A stretch of DNA of 64,000 nucleotides, taken from Phytomonospora endophytica (GTDB lineage Bacteria; Actinomycetota; Actinomycetes; Mycobacteriales; Micromonosporaceae). Shown piece by piece: positions 1 through 7,622 of this stretch; the first letter of the stretch is position 1; the number at the start of each line of letters is the position of its first letter. The position numbers were made by a program, and so were the translations under genes. The notes beneath the pieces were generated by a model. It ran no database searches. It worked only from the letters and a program-made list of their open reading frames with translations, and was not told where the DNA came from. The DNA is taken from assembly GCF_014202425.1 (NCBI RefSeq), contig NZ_JACHGT010000015.1:1-64000 (forward strand), given 5' to 3'.

Positions 1-56
1 CGAAGAACCTGGGGCAGTCAAGGGAAAGAGCGCCCTTGACAGCCCCAGAACCTTCG
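1..56. repeat. 24-bp imperfect inverted repeat (hairpin) at window edge
   Basis: Bases 1-24 and 33-56 are reverse complements apart from about five mismatches, separated by an 8-base loop at 25-32. There is no T-run. It may be a bidirectional terminator of a gene lying before the window or a copy of a dispersed repeat. The part left of the window is unseen, so the arm may be longer. Confidence 0.6.
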
Positions 57-116
57 TGTTGCACCAATCCCTGGCCGAAGCGACGGAGACACACGTAAGT
101 GGTTCGAGGGGTCCGG

Positions 117-172
117 TCGCGCTACGCGCGACAAGACCCACCCGATCGCGCTACGCGCGACAAGACCCACCC
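117..172. repeat. 27-bp direct repeat, two copies
   Basis: An identical 27-base unit occurs at 117-143 and 146-172 (period 29). Each unit contains a TCGCGC/GCGCGA mini-hairpin. The TAG stop of the minus-strand gene 151-1734 lies inside the second copy, and the first copy carries the same stop in another frame. The duplication therefore sits exactly at the 3' end of that gene and extends into the spacer. Confidence 0.7.
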
Positions 173-1734
173 CTCCCGATCACCCACGCTCCCATCCCTA
201 CCCCCGCTCCTACTCCCGCCACGCATATCCCCGCCAAGCCGGTCGCGCCTGCGTACCCCGCAGGCCATCCCGCGCTCCATCCCAGGTACGGCCCGGCGAA
301 CGCCACCCACACCAGCGCCCCTGCCGCCACGACCAGCGCCTTGCCCTTTCGCGGCATCCCCGCTCCCCGCAGCGCCAACCCCGCGAACCCGCCGTGCACC
401 ACCAGCATCGTCAGCGTGAGCCCCACCGCCCACGCCGCGCTTTCCGTGAAGGCGCCCACGCCGAGCACCGGCACCCCCAGTACGAGCAGCCCGCACGAAA
501 CCGCCCACCACCCGCGCAGTCCCGCATGCGTTCCCACTCCCGCATCCACACCTGTCCGACCGGGCGGCCAACCCCGCTCTCGCTCCCACTCCCGCTCCCG
601 CGCCCCTCTCCGCTCCCGCATCGCCAGCGCCCCCGTTCCCACGGCCATCGCGAGCGCCGTGAGGAGCGCGGCGATCCCCAGCTCCGTCGTGACCCCGTAC
701 CCGAACCGGGCGAGCGCGAGCGGTCCCGCATGGAACCGCGACGGCCCGTATTCGCCACCCATCGTGTCCACGGGCACGCGGGTCCAGGTGCCGTCGGTGC
801 TTCTGACGACTAGGCCTTCGATGCCCGCGGCGACGATGACTTCGTGCCCTTGCGGGGTGGTGCGGACGAGGATGTCTCGTGCGGTGAGCAGTTCCGTGCT
901 GTAGTCGCCGCCGAGGCCGTGGCGTTCGGCGAGCCACGGCCAGCGCTCGGGTGGGATCTCCCACGTCGTGTGCCAGGTGGCGCCGTCGTCGAGGGTCTCG
1001 TCGATGCCGAGGGCTTCGCCTTCGTGGAGGCGGTAGCAGTGCCCCGGCTCCTCGGGTACGCAGTCCGTGCGGTTCATGCGGGCTTCGGCGGCGTCGATGG
1101 GGTCGGTGTCGCCGGTGCTTGGTGTTTCGATGCGCGACCAGGTTCCCGGTTGTCCGCGTGTGACGCCATAGGTGGTGTAGACGGCGACTCTTCCGTCCTC
1201 TTCTTCGACGGCGTAGACGGCGTCCATCGGCACGAGTGAGGTCGCGGTGGTGGCCAGGAGCAGGAGGGGCAGTCCCAGGAGCAGGCGCGCTCGTCCCACC
1301 GTGGTGGCGGCGACGGGGATCTGCGTCGCCGGCCGGCTTCGCCGCCAGGCGAGCCAGGCGAGGGCGAGCGCGGGGAGGGCGACCAGGTCGGTGGCGTCGG
1401 CTCGGACCAGGGAGGGGCCGGCGAGGGCGCTCCACAGCGCGGACGCGATGTCGGCGCCGGTCTGGGTGGTCTTCACCAGCGTGAAGGCGAGGCCGCTCGT
1501 GATGAGGGCGGCGACCGCCGGGGCGTGTGCGTCGAGTCGTCGTGGCGCGATCAGGCTCATGGCCAGGGCGAGGAGTGCGGGTGCCGCGGCGAGACCGGTG
1601 ACGTCGCTGAGCTTTCCGGTGATCGGTCCGGGAAAGGCCGCTTTCAGGACGTGGTCGTTGAGGAGCAGGACCAGGGCGGCGGCGATCGTCAGGGGGTGGG
1701 CGACCCAGCGGATCGAGGGGTGCGCGGCGGGCAT
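151..1734 (-). CDS. polytopic membrane protein of unknown function
   Basis: I do not recognise a characterised family. The 527-residue product has hydrophobic segments at its N-terminus (about residues 13-35, 45-65, 75-95, 120-135 and 150-170). A soluble acidic domain of roughly 190 residues follows (about 175-355), with a WTRVP-type repeat-like stretch near its end, then further membrane segments to the C-terminus interrupted by an Arg-rich loop near residue 375. The arrangement suggests an envelope protein with an extracytoplasmic domain between two membrane blocks. The ATG at 1734 gives the frame with good codon bias; a longer overlapping frame on the same strand (to 1762) has an Arg/His-rich, implausible composition. 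The C-terminal six residues are encoded inside the repeat at 146-172. Confidence 0.7.
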   Translation of the reverse strand: MPAAHPSIRWVAHPLTIAAALVLLLNDHVLKAAFPGPITGKLSDVTGLAAAPALLALAMSLIAPRRLDAHAPAVAALITSGLAFTLVKTTQTGADIASALWSALAGPSLVRADATDLVALPALALAWLAWRRSRPATQIPVAATTVGRARLLLGLPLLLLATTATSLVPMDAVYAVEEEDGRVAVYTTYGVTRGQPGTWSRIETPSTGDTDPIDAAEARMNRTDCVPEEPGHCYRLHEGEALGIDETLDDGATWHTTWEIPPERWPWLAERHGLGGDYSTELLTARDILVRTTPQGHEVIVAAGIEGLVVRSTDGTWTRVPVDTMGGEYGPSRFHAGPLALARFGYGVTTELGIAALLTALAMAVGTGALAMRERRGAREREWERERGWPPGRTGVDAGVGTHAGLRGWWAVSCGLLVLGVPVLGVGAFTESAAWAVGLTLTMLVVHGGFAGLALRGAGMPRKGKALVVAAGALVWVAFAGPYLGWSAGWPAGYAGATGLAGICVAGVGAGVGMGAWVIGRGGSCRA

Positions 1735-1782
1735 GGGTTCGAGGATCGGGGGGTGACGTCATCGGGGGGTCACGGGCTTGTT

Positions 1783-1820
1783 GCGAACCGGCACGGATCG
1801 GGGGGTCCGTGCCGGTTCGC
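1783..1820. terminator. 15-bp perfect hairpin, likely terminator of the MBL-fold gene
   Basis: Bases 1783-1797 pair perfectly with 1806-1820 around an 8-base G-rich loop. The hairpin lies 6 bases past the stop of the minus-strand hydrolase gene and upstream of the next minus-strand gene. No T-tract follows, as is common in actinobacteria. Confidence 0.75.
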
Positions 1821-1825
1821 CGGGA

Positions 1826-2773
1826 TCACCGCACGGTGAACCGTTCGAGGTGGTCGATCTTGACCCATTCGCTGCGAGGGGAGGCCTGCGCGACGGCTTC
1901 CTGCAGTGCGGCCAGTCCGCCCCAGTCGACGGCCTCCTCGGTCAGCGGCTCGTCGAAGTCGTCCCAGTGCGTGGGGATCACGTAGCGGGGTTCGCCGAGG
2001 GCCTTGAAGAGGCGCGGCACGTAGGACGGGGTGCTCGTGCCGCCCGGCTGGATGAGGATGACGTCGGGCCGCAGTCCTTCGATCTCGCGGGCGATGTAGT
2101 TGGAGGACCCGAAGTTCATGATCCGCACGCCGCCGATGGTGATGAGGTAGGCGAGGCTGTCGCCTTCGACGAGGTCGGCGATCGTCTTCGGGCGCTTCGG
2201 CGGCTTGCCCGGTCGCGTCCCCGGGAACGGCAGTTTCCCGCCGCCGGCCGAGTGCGAGGAGCGGAACACCTCGATGGTGTAACCCTCGTGCTGGAAGGCC
2301 TCGCCGCCGCGGACGAGCGACAGCTTGTCCGTGCGGGCGCCGAGGGCCTTGATCATGTTGAGGTGGCTCTCGCTGCCGATGACCATCGCGCCGGTCTTGT
2401 CGGCGATGTAGGGCACGTCGGTGAGATGGTCGTAGTGCCCGTGCGTGACCAGGATGTGGTCGGCGGTGCCGATGTAGGGGTCGATGAGCCGCGGGTCGCT
2501 CTCGATCTCGATGTCCGGCGAGGCGCCCTCGGGCGTGTAGGTGCCGGTCCAGAAACGCGTGAGCCACGGGTCGATCAGGATCGTCTTCCCGGCCCCGGTG
2601 ATCTCCCAGGAGTTGTTGCCCAGCCAGCGCAGGGTCACGTCGGTCTCCGGCGACAGGGAGGGTTCGGCGTGCACGGCGGCGCTCGCGACGGCCGGCACCC
2701 CGGTGGCGGCGACGGCTCCGGCGGCCGAGGCGGCCAGCATGCGTCGGCGGGTGAGGAAAGCGGAATCGGACAT
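1826..2773 (-). CDS. Tat-exported metallo-beta-lactamase-fold hydrolase
   Basis: The 315-residue protein starts with a twin-arginine leader (RRR at about 9-11, an Ala-rich hydrophobic stretch and an Ala-x-Ala site near residue 33), so it should be exported folded. The mature part begins with a beta-strand and IDPWLTRF, a typical start of UlaG/RomA-like members of the metallo-beta-lactamase superfamily. The metal-binding HGHYDH motif is at 111-116, with later His and Asp ligands in SSHSAGGG, FGSSNY and THWDDF. Substrate is unknown; related proteins are phosphodiesterases or lactonases, and beta-lactam hydrolysis is not implied. It is divergent from the LysR gene at 2858 across an 84-base spacer holding a palindrome, so that regulator may control it. 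ATG at 2773 is chosen because it begins the Tat leader. Confidence 0.85.
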   Translation of the reverse strand: MSDSAFLTRRRMLAASAAGAVAATGVPAVASAAVHAEPSLSPETDVTLRWLGNNSWEITGAGKTILIDPWLTRFWTGTYTPEGASPDIEIESDPRLIDPYIGTADHILVTHGHYDHLTDVPYIADKTGAMVIGSESHLNMIKALGARTDKLSLVRGGEAFQHEGYTIEVFRSSHSAGGGKLPFPGTRPGKPPKRPKTIADLVEGDSLAYLITIGGVRIMNFGSSNYIAREIEGLRPDVILIQPGGTSTPSYVPRLFKALGEPRYVIPTHWDDFDEPLTEEAVDWGGLAALQEAVAQASPRSEWVKIDHLERFTVR

Positions 2774-2830
2774 GCCGCAGACCAAAGCACGGGTTCGGGG
2801 GCCGCGTCCAAGATCGGCTCTGTGCAGGCC

Positions 2831-2850
2831 CGATATCCGGATTGATATCG
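2831..2850. promoter_or_regulatory. candidate LysR-type operator dyad
   Basis: A perfect 7-base inverted repeat (CGATATC / GATATCG) with a 6-base spacer sits immediately before the GTG start of the LysR gene, in the spacer shared with the divergent hydrolase. Its size and position fit a LysR-family binding site (T-N11-A type) that would autoregulate the regulator and control the hydrolase. Inferred from geometry only. Confidence 0.5.
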
Positions 2851-2857
2851 TCGCCGG

Positions 2858-3811
2858 GTGGACCTGGTGCGGCACCTGCGGTACTTCGTCGTGGTGAGCG
2901 AGGAACGTCACTTCGGCCGCGCCGCCGAACGCCTCGGCATGGCGCAGCCGCCGCTGAGTCAGCGGATCCGGCGACTGGAGACCGAACTCGGCGTCCGGCT
3001 CTTCGACCGGCACGCGCGCGGCGCCGACCTCACCGACGCCGGCCGGGTCCTCCTCGGCGAGACCGTCGAGCTCCTCGCCCGCCTCGACCGGGCCGTCGAC
3101 CTGACCCGCCGCGCCCACCGCGGCGAGGTCGGCACGCTGCGCGCCGGCGTCCCCGCCGACATCTCCGGCCGCGCCCTCGCCGCGATCGCCGGTGCCTTCG
3201 CCGACCGGCGGCCGGAACTCGACCTCGACCTGCAGGAACTCACCACCGCCGAACAGCTCCGCCAGCTCGCCGACCGGGCCCTCGACGCCGCGCTCGTCCG
3301 GCGGCCCGTCGAGGCCGAGGGCTTCGCGGTGGCCGCGGAGACGTCCGTCCCGCTCGGGGTCGTCCTGCCACGCGACTCGCCGCTGGCCGCCCGCACCGAA
3401 CTGCGGCTCGCCGACCTCGCGGAGCAGGGGCTGGTGAGCCGCCCGCGCGCGGCCGCGCCCGGTTTCTACGACGAGGTCCTCGACGTGTGCCGTGCCGAGG
3501 GCTTCGACCCGGTGCGCGTCCATCACGCCCAGAACCCCGAGTTCGTGCTCGGCCTGGTCCTCGCCGGGAAAGGTGTCGCCTTCGACACCGGCGAGGTCGC
3601 GCGCAAGGAGGCCCGCGTGGTGTGGCGCCCGCTGGAGGGGGACGCGCTGGTCGCGCGGTCGACGGTGCTGGTCCCGCGCGAGCACGCCCACCCGGCGGCG
3701 GAGGACTTCGCCGCGGTGGTCGTGGAGGTGCTCGACGGGGGAGCCGAACCCGCGGATCGCGAAAGGGAGACGGTGGCGCGGCCGTGGACGGCGGTGTTCG
3801 GCGAGGTCTAG
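2858..3811 (+). CDS. LysR-family transcriptional regulator
   Basis: The 317-residue protein has the LysR winged helix-turn-helix at about residues 3-62, including the segments HFGRAAERLGMAQPPLSQ and LETELGVRLFDR. A periplasmic-binding-protein-like effector domain follows from about residue 90 to the end. The GTG at 2858 gives a normal LysR N-terminus, starting two residues before the conserved LRYF. It is divergent from the Tat-exported hydrolase, the classical LysR arrangement, and a dyad lies directly upstream. Its stop overlaps the stop of the convergent beta-lactamase-like gene (TAG/CTA, 3808-3811). The effector ligand cannot be predicted. Confidence 0.92.
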   Translation: MDLVRHLRYFVVVSEERHFGRAAERLGMAQPPLSQRIRRLETELGVRLFDRHARGADLTDAGRVLLGETVELLARLDRAVDLTRRAHRGEVGTLRAGVPADISGRALAAIAGAFADRRPELDLDLQELTTAEQLRQLADRALDAALVRRPVEAEGFAVAAETSVPLGVVLPRDSPLAARTELRLADLAEQGLVSRPRAAAPGFYDEVLDVCRAEGFDPVRVHHAQNPEFVLGLVLAGKGVAFDTGEVARKEARVVWRPLEGDALVARSTVLVPREHAHPAAEDFAAVVVEVLDGGAEPADRERETVARPWTAVFGEV

Positions 3812-4659
3812 GCGCCGCGCAACTCGTCCACCGCGATCCTCGCCGCCCGCCCGATCGCCAGGTCCACGTCCGGCCGCCGCCGGTGCGGCGTCGCGATCCG
3901 CGTGAACACGGCGATCGCGTAACGCGAGCCGTCCGGGTACTCCGCGACCGCGACCTCGTTGCGCAGCCCCGGCAGCGTCCCCGACTTCGCCGCGACGCGC
4001 ACGTCGTCGTCGAACCCGGCGGCGATCCGGTGCCAGTCGGCCTGCCGCGACATCAGCGTCCGGACGTGCGCGCACGCCGCCGGCGTCCCGGCCGTGTCGC
4101 CCCAGATCGCCGCGAGCATCCGGGTCATGTCGCGAGGCGTTGACGTGTTCGTGCCGCCCGGCCGGTACGCGCGCGTCCCCGCGAGCTCCTCGTCGCTCGC
4201 GGCGGCGAGCGCCGCCAGGTCGCCGAGGTCTTCGGCCATCGCGGTCACGACCGTGCGCGGGGGGCCGGTCACGACGGTCGCGTCCATGCCGAGTTCGGTG
4301 ACGAGCGAGCGCAGGTTCGGCACGCCGACGCGGTCGCAGAGCAGGTCGGCGGCGGTGTTGTCGGAGACCGACATCATGAACGCGGCCAGGTCGCGCAGGC
4401 TCAGTTCGACGTCGTCGAGGCACCCGGCGGTGCCCGTCCCGCCGAGCCGGTCGTCTTCCCGGACGCGCACGCGGTCGGCGGGGTCGAGCTGCCCGGCGTC
4501 GGCCTGCCGCGCGAACTCCAGCGCGATCAGCACCTTCAGGACCGACGCGATCACGACCGGCCGGTCGGGCGTCAGGCCCGTCCCGGCGCCGGTGGCGAGG
4601 TCGACGGCGTGCAGTGCGGCGTCGGCGCCGACCTCGGCGAACACGTCCTGGAGCGGCAT
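3808..4659 (-). CDS. class A beta-lactamase-like serine hydrolase, cytosolic, atypical omega loop
   Basis: The 283-residue protein shows the penicillin-recognising fold motifs in order: SVLK (39-42, nucleophile Ser39), SDN (99-101) and KSGT (225-228). Two features argue against an ordinary resistance enzyme. There is no signal peptide, the protein starting almost directly at the fold. The omega-loop ExxLN motif that carries the deacylating Glu is not recognisable; only an isolated Glu near 158 could align with it. Such proteins are usually annotated as serine hydrolase or beta-lactamase-related. It is the third gene of a likely operon with the VOC and YdeI genes (9-base gap to the YdeI stop). 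Function unknown; an esterase or amidase role is possible. Confidence 0.82.
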   Translation of the reverse strand: MPLQDVFAEVGADAALHAVDLATGAGTGLTPDRPVVIASVLKVLIALEFARQADAGQLDPADRVRVREDDRLGGTGTAGCLDDVELSLRDLAAFMMSVSDNTAADLLCDRVGVPNLRSLVTELGMDATVVTGPPRTVVTAMAEDLGDLAALAAASDEELAGTRAYRPGGTNTSTPRDMTRMLAAIWGDTAGTPAACAHVRTLMSRQADWHRIAAGFDDDVRVAAKSGTLPGLRNEVAVAEYPDGSRYAIAVFTRIATPHRRRPDVDLAIGRAARIAVDELRGA

Positions 4660-4668
4660 CCGGCGAGC

Positions 4669-5232
4669 CTAACCGCGCGTGTCCTCGGCCAGCCGCTCGA
4701 CCGCCCGGCGCAGCAGCGTCTCCCGTCGTTGCGGGCTGCGCGCCTTCGCCAGCTCCAGGATCACCGCGTACCGGCCGGTCTTGCCGAGGGCCTCGAAACC
4801 CGCCGCGGCCCGCGCGTCGGCCGACAGGGCGGCCTGGAGGTCGGGCGGGACGGTCGCCTTCGCCTGTGACTCGTAGGCGCCGTCCCAGCGCCCGTCGGCC
4901 TTCGCCCGTGCGACCTCGGCGAGCCCTTCGGGCCGCATCCGCCCGGCGGCGTCCAGCGTGAGGACCCGGTCGACGTTGATCCGCGACCACGAGCTCCGCG
5001 TCCGCCTCGGGGAGTACTTCTGCAGGTAGTACCGCTCGTCGCAGCTCTTGCGGATGCTGTCGATCCACCCGAAGGCCAGGGCGCCGTCGAGCGCGTCGGA
5101 CAGCGTCACCGAGGTCGCGCCCTTCCCCTTCTTGGCGATCTTGAGCCACACGCCTTCCCGCTCGCCGGGATGCGCGGCCAGCCAGGCCTCCCATTCGCCG
5201 AGGTCGCGGGCCAGGACGATCGGGGCGCTCAT
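4669..5232 (-). CDS. YdeI/OmpD-associated family protein
   Basis: This 187-residue protein matches the YdeI-like family by its N-terminal segments (GVWLKIAKKGKG, SDALDGALAFGWIDS) and the C-terminal bacteriocin-protection/OmdA-like helical region (PPDLQAALSAD, RYAVILELAKA). The family has no settled biochemical role; members have been linked to peptide resistance or stress. The start ATG (5232) overlaps the stop of the upstream VOC gene by four bases (ATGA), which indicates translational coupling and fixes the start. The next gene follows after 9 bases, so the three genes are probably co-transcribed from the promoter region near 5640-5726. Confidence 0.85.
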   Translation of the reverse strand: MSAPIVLARDLGEWEAWLAAHPGEREGVWLKIAKKGKGATSVTLSDALDGALAFGWIDSIRKSCDERYYLQKYSPRRTRSSWSRINVDRVLTLDAAGRMRPEGLAEVARAKADGRWDGAYESQAKATVPPDLQAALSADARAAAGFEALGKTGRYAVILELAKARSPQRRETLLRRAVERLAEDTRG

Positions 5233-5639
5233 CCGAGCATCTCCAGGTAGTGCGCGTTGCTCATCAGGCCGAGGATGTTGCCGAACGGATCGGCGACCGA
5301 GGCCGTGCGGAAACCGGTCCCGCGCTCGGTGATCGGCTGGAAGGTCTCGGCCCCCATGGCGATCGCGCGCTCCACGGCCGCCTCCAGGTCGTCGACGGCC
5401 CAGTACGTGACCACGCCCCCGGGCGTTCCGGTCGTGCCGGGCGGGGCGTAGCGGCTGTCGCAGATCCCGAGCTCGGCCTGGTGGTCGCCGATGCGGAACT
5501 CGACGTAGGCGGGCTTGCCGTCGGGACCGTCGTTGCGGAAGTAGGGGTCGGCGCCGATGTACTCGCGGTACCAGTCGACGGCCGCCGCGACGTCTTCGGC
5601 CCAGTAGGTGATGGTGCACATTCCGCGCAGGACGCTCAT
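5229..5639 (-). CDS. VOC-family (glyoxalase/bleomycin-resistance fold) protein
   Basis: A 136-residue single VOC protein with two beta-alpha-beta-beta-beta halves: the first from about residue 5 (TITYWAEDVAAAVDWY) and the second from about 75 (VTYWAVDDLEAAVERA). It ends in the typical ADPFGNILGL motif. Family members are metal-dependent isomerases, dioxygenases or drug-binding proteins; the substrate cannot be told. ATG at 5639 has a purine-rich segment upstream (GAAGGAGAAG), and the stop overlaps the next start. It is divergent from the WYL regulator gene at 5727, which is a plausible controller of this three-gene unit. Confidence 0.88.
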   Translation of the reverse strand: MSVLRGMCTITYWAEDVAAAVDWYREYIGADPYFRNDGPDGKPAYVEFRIGDHQAELGICDSRYAPPGTTGTPGGVVTYWAVDDLEAAVERAIAMGAETFQPITERGTGFRTASVADPFGNILGLMSNAHYLEMLG

Positions 5640-5668
5640 GACTTCTCCTTCGTTCGGGCTGGTGAAGA

Positions 5669-5689
5669 CCACACTAGAAGCCATTGTGG
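5669..5689. promoter_or_regulatory. dyad in VOC/WYL divergent promoter region
   Basis: CCACA (5669-5673) and TGTGG (5685-5689) form an inverted repeat with an 11-base spacer in the 87-base divergent spacer. It could be the operator for the adjacent WYL regulator. The arms are short, so this is a weak call. Confidence 0.3.
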
Positions 5690-5726
5690 AAGCTCCGGTT
5701 CCGCAATCTCTGGCAAACTGCGAGGA

Positions 5727-6713
5727 ATGCTGGACACCTCCGTTCGCCTCCTCCGCCTGCTGTCGTTGCTGCAGGTCAGACGGGACTGGCCGGGCGCCGA
5801 ACTCGCCGGCCGGCTCGACGTCACCACCCGGACCGTCCGTAACGACATCGAGCGCCTGCGGATCCTGGGCTACCAGGTCGACTCGACCACGGGCCCGCAC
5901 GGCGGCTACCGCCTCGGCGCGGGCACCGCCCTCCCGCCCCTCCTGCTTGACGACGACGAGGCCGTCGCCGTCGCCGTCGGCCTCCGGGTCGCCGCCGCGA
6001 GCACCGTCACCGGCATCGAGGAGACCTCGCTGCGGGCGCTGGCCAAGCTGGAACAGACCCTGCCCCCGCGCCTGCGGCAGCGCACCGACGCGCTTCGCAC
6101 CGCCACGGTCTCGGCGGCCGGAGGCGGCCCGACCGTCGACGCCGAGATCCTCACGACCCTCGCCGCCGCCGTGCACCGCTGCGAACGCGTCCGCTTCGAC
6201 TACCTCGACCGCTCCGGCGACACGACCCTCCGCGACGTCGAACCCCACCGGCTCGTCTACACCGGCCACCGCTGGTACCTGCTCGCCTGGGACACCGCCC
6301 GCGCCGACTGGCGCACCTTCCGTGCCGACCGCGTGCGCCCGCGCGTCCCCACCGGCCCGCGCTTCACCCCGCGCGAACTCCCCGAAGGCGACGCCGCCTC
6401 GCACGTCGTGCGCGGTGTCGGCACGCGCGCGTGGCGGCACCAGGCCCGCGTCCGGCTCGACGCGCCCGCCGCCGTCGTCGCCGACCGCGTCATCCCCGCC
6501 GCCGGGACGCTGACCCCGGTCGACGAACGGACCTGCGAACTGGAGACCGGCTCCGACTCGCTGATCGACCTGGCCTGGTACCTCAGCCGCATCGACGTCC
6601 CCTTCACCGTGCTGGAGCCGCCCGAGCTGCGGGAAACCCTGCGTTCACTGGCATCGCGGTACCTGGCTGCGTCCGAAGTGGACGGACCCCCGGACGAGAC
6701 CCCGGCCCGGTAG
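5727..6713 (+). CDS. HTH / WYL-domain transcriptional regulator (YafY/DeoR-like)
   Basis: The 328-residue protein has an N-terminal helix-turn-helix (residues 1-60: LLSLLQVRRDWPGAEL, VTTRTVRNDIERLR). A middle helical part follows, then a WYL domain (about 145-215, with FDYLDRSG, RLVYTGHRWYLLAWD and FRADRV) and a C-terminal extension typical of WCX domains. WYL proteins sense small ligands or nucleic acids and act as repressors or activators of nearby genes. ATG at 5727 is preceded by GAGGA at a good distance. It is divergent from the VOC-YdeI-hydrolase operon, its most likely target, and is followed 9 bases later by the first of two paralogous membrane-protein genes. Confidence 0.92.
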   Translation: MLDTSVRLLRLLSLLQVRRDWPGAELAGRLDVTTRTVRNDIERLRILGYQVDSTTGPHGGYRLGAGTALPPLLLDDDEAVAVAVGLRVAAASTVTGIEETSLRALAKLEQTLPPRLRQRTDALRTATVSAAGGGPTVDAEILTTLAAAVHRCERVRFDYLDRSGDTTLRDVEPHRLVYTGHRWYLLAWDTARADWRTFRADRVRPRVPTGPRFTPRELPEGDAASHVVRGVGTRAWRHQARVRLDAPAAVVADRVIPAAGTLTPVDERTCELETGSDSLIDLAWYLSRIDVPFTVLEPPELRETLRSLASRYLAASEVDGPPDETPAR

Positions 6714-6722
6714 CGTGCCGCC

Positions 6723-7580
6723 ATGGACCTCCAACGCGCGTGGGCCGACGACTGGGAGACACGGCTGTCGGCATGGGCGCGCGCCGTCGCCGTCCTCCTC
6801 ACCGGCCTCGCCCTCGGCGCGGCCGCCGGCTCCGCGCTCGTCTGGTCGGCACCGGCCACGCTCCCCGGCGAGCAGGGAACCCGGGAACTCGCCGCGCAGA
6901 TCACGTCCGCACCGCCCACCACCGTCGACCAGGCGGGCGCCCCGGCGCGCCTGCCCCACGAGGACTGGCCCGTCGACGGCTTCTGGAACCACCTCCTCCT
7001 CGGCCACAACAGCGAACCCAACGTCCTCACCGCGGACTGGCTCAGCCCTCCCGGCCACACGAACCCCGACCTGCCCTCCCTCGCCGAGATCGAGGCCTCC
7101 CTGCGTGCCGGCGGCTGGATCATCGACGGCACGACACCCCTGACCGCCCACGACTCCTCGCTCGCCATCGCGATCCGCGGCGACCCCGGGCGACTGGAAC
7201 TGGCCGTGCGCGTACGGCCCTACCCGACCCCCGCCGCGCCGCTGATCGCCGCCGCGCTCGCCGGTGCCGGGATCGCGCTGCTGTGGCTGCTCTGGCGCCG
7301 CCATCTGCTGGCGTGCAAGGGAAGGCCCGGTGCCAAGGTCGGCGTCGTCGGCATGGTCCTGCTCGTCCCCAGCACCCTCGCGGTCTACGCGGCGGGTGGT
7401 GAGTCCGGCTGGTGGGGCGAGGACGCGGCGAACCTGTGGGAGTCGGCGCGCTTCTACGTCGACATCACACCGTTCGGCCTGTTCATGAACGCGGGCGTGA
7501 TCCTGCTCGTCACCGACGCGATCCTGCTGCTGGTGCGCCCCAGGGGATGGCGGCCCGACGAGATCGTGCTCGCCGCCTGA
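6723..7580 (+). CDS. membrane protein of unknown function, paralog A of a tandem pair
   Basis: The family is not recognised. The 285-residue product has one N-terminal membrane segment (about 20-45), an extracytoplasmic region of about 120 residues, and a C-terminal block of three membrane segments (about 165-190, 205-225 and 245-270). It is clearly paralogous to the next gene. Shared landmarks are MDL at the start, GLALGAA in the first membrane segment, PHEDWP followed by W-x-x-L-x-x-GH, ASLRAGGW-IDG, and YPTPAAPL before the second membrane block. TAGCGT lies 12 bases before the ATG, at the distance expected for a leaderless -10 element. Confidence 0.78.
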   Translation: MDLQRAWADDWETRLSAWARAVAVLLTGLALGAAAGSALVWSAPATLPGEQGTRELAAQITSAPPTTVDQAGAPARLPHEDWPVDGFWNHLLLGHNSEPNVLTADWLSPPGHTNPDLPSLAEIEASLRAGGWIIDGTTPLTAHDSSLAIAIRGDPGRLELAVRVRPYPTPAAPLIAAALAGAGIALLWLLWRRHLLACKGRPGAKVGVVGMVLLVPSTLAVYAAGGESGWWGEDAANLWESARFYVDITPFGLFMNAGVILLVTDAILLLVRPRGWRPDEIVLAA

Positions 7581-7622
7581 TTCGTCCGATGTGGATGGTC
7601 CGTGGTCCGGTAGCGTGCGGTG

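Noticed and set aside
3808-4659. A beta-lactam resistance gene
   Set aside because: No secretion signal and no recognisable ExxLN deacylation motif; resistance cannot be inferred from the fold alone.
1826-5194. A 1122-codon minus-strand frame that would fuse the MBL-fold hydrolase to upstream sequence
   Set aside because: The upstream part is antisense to the LysR gene and in the wrong frame of other minus genes. The true start is the Tat leader at 2773.
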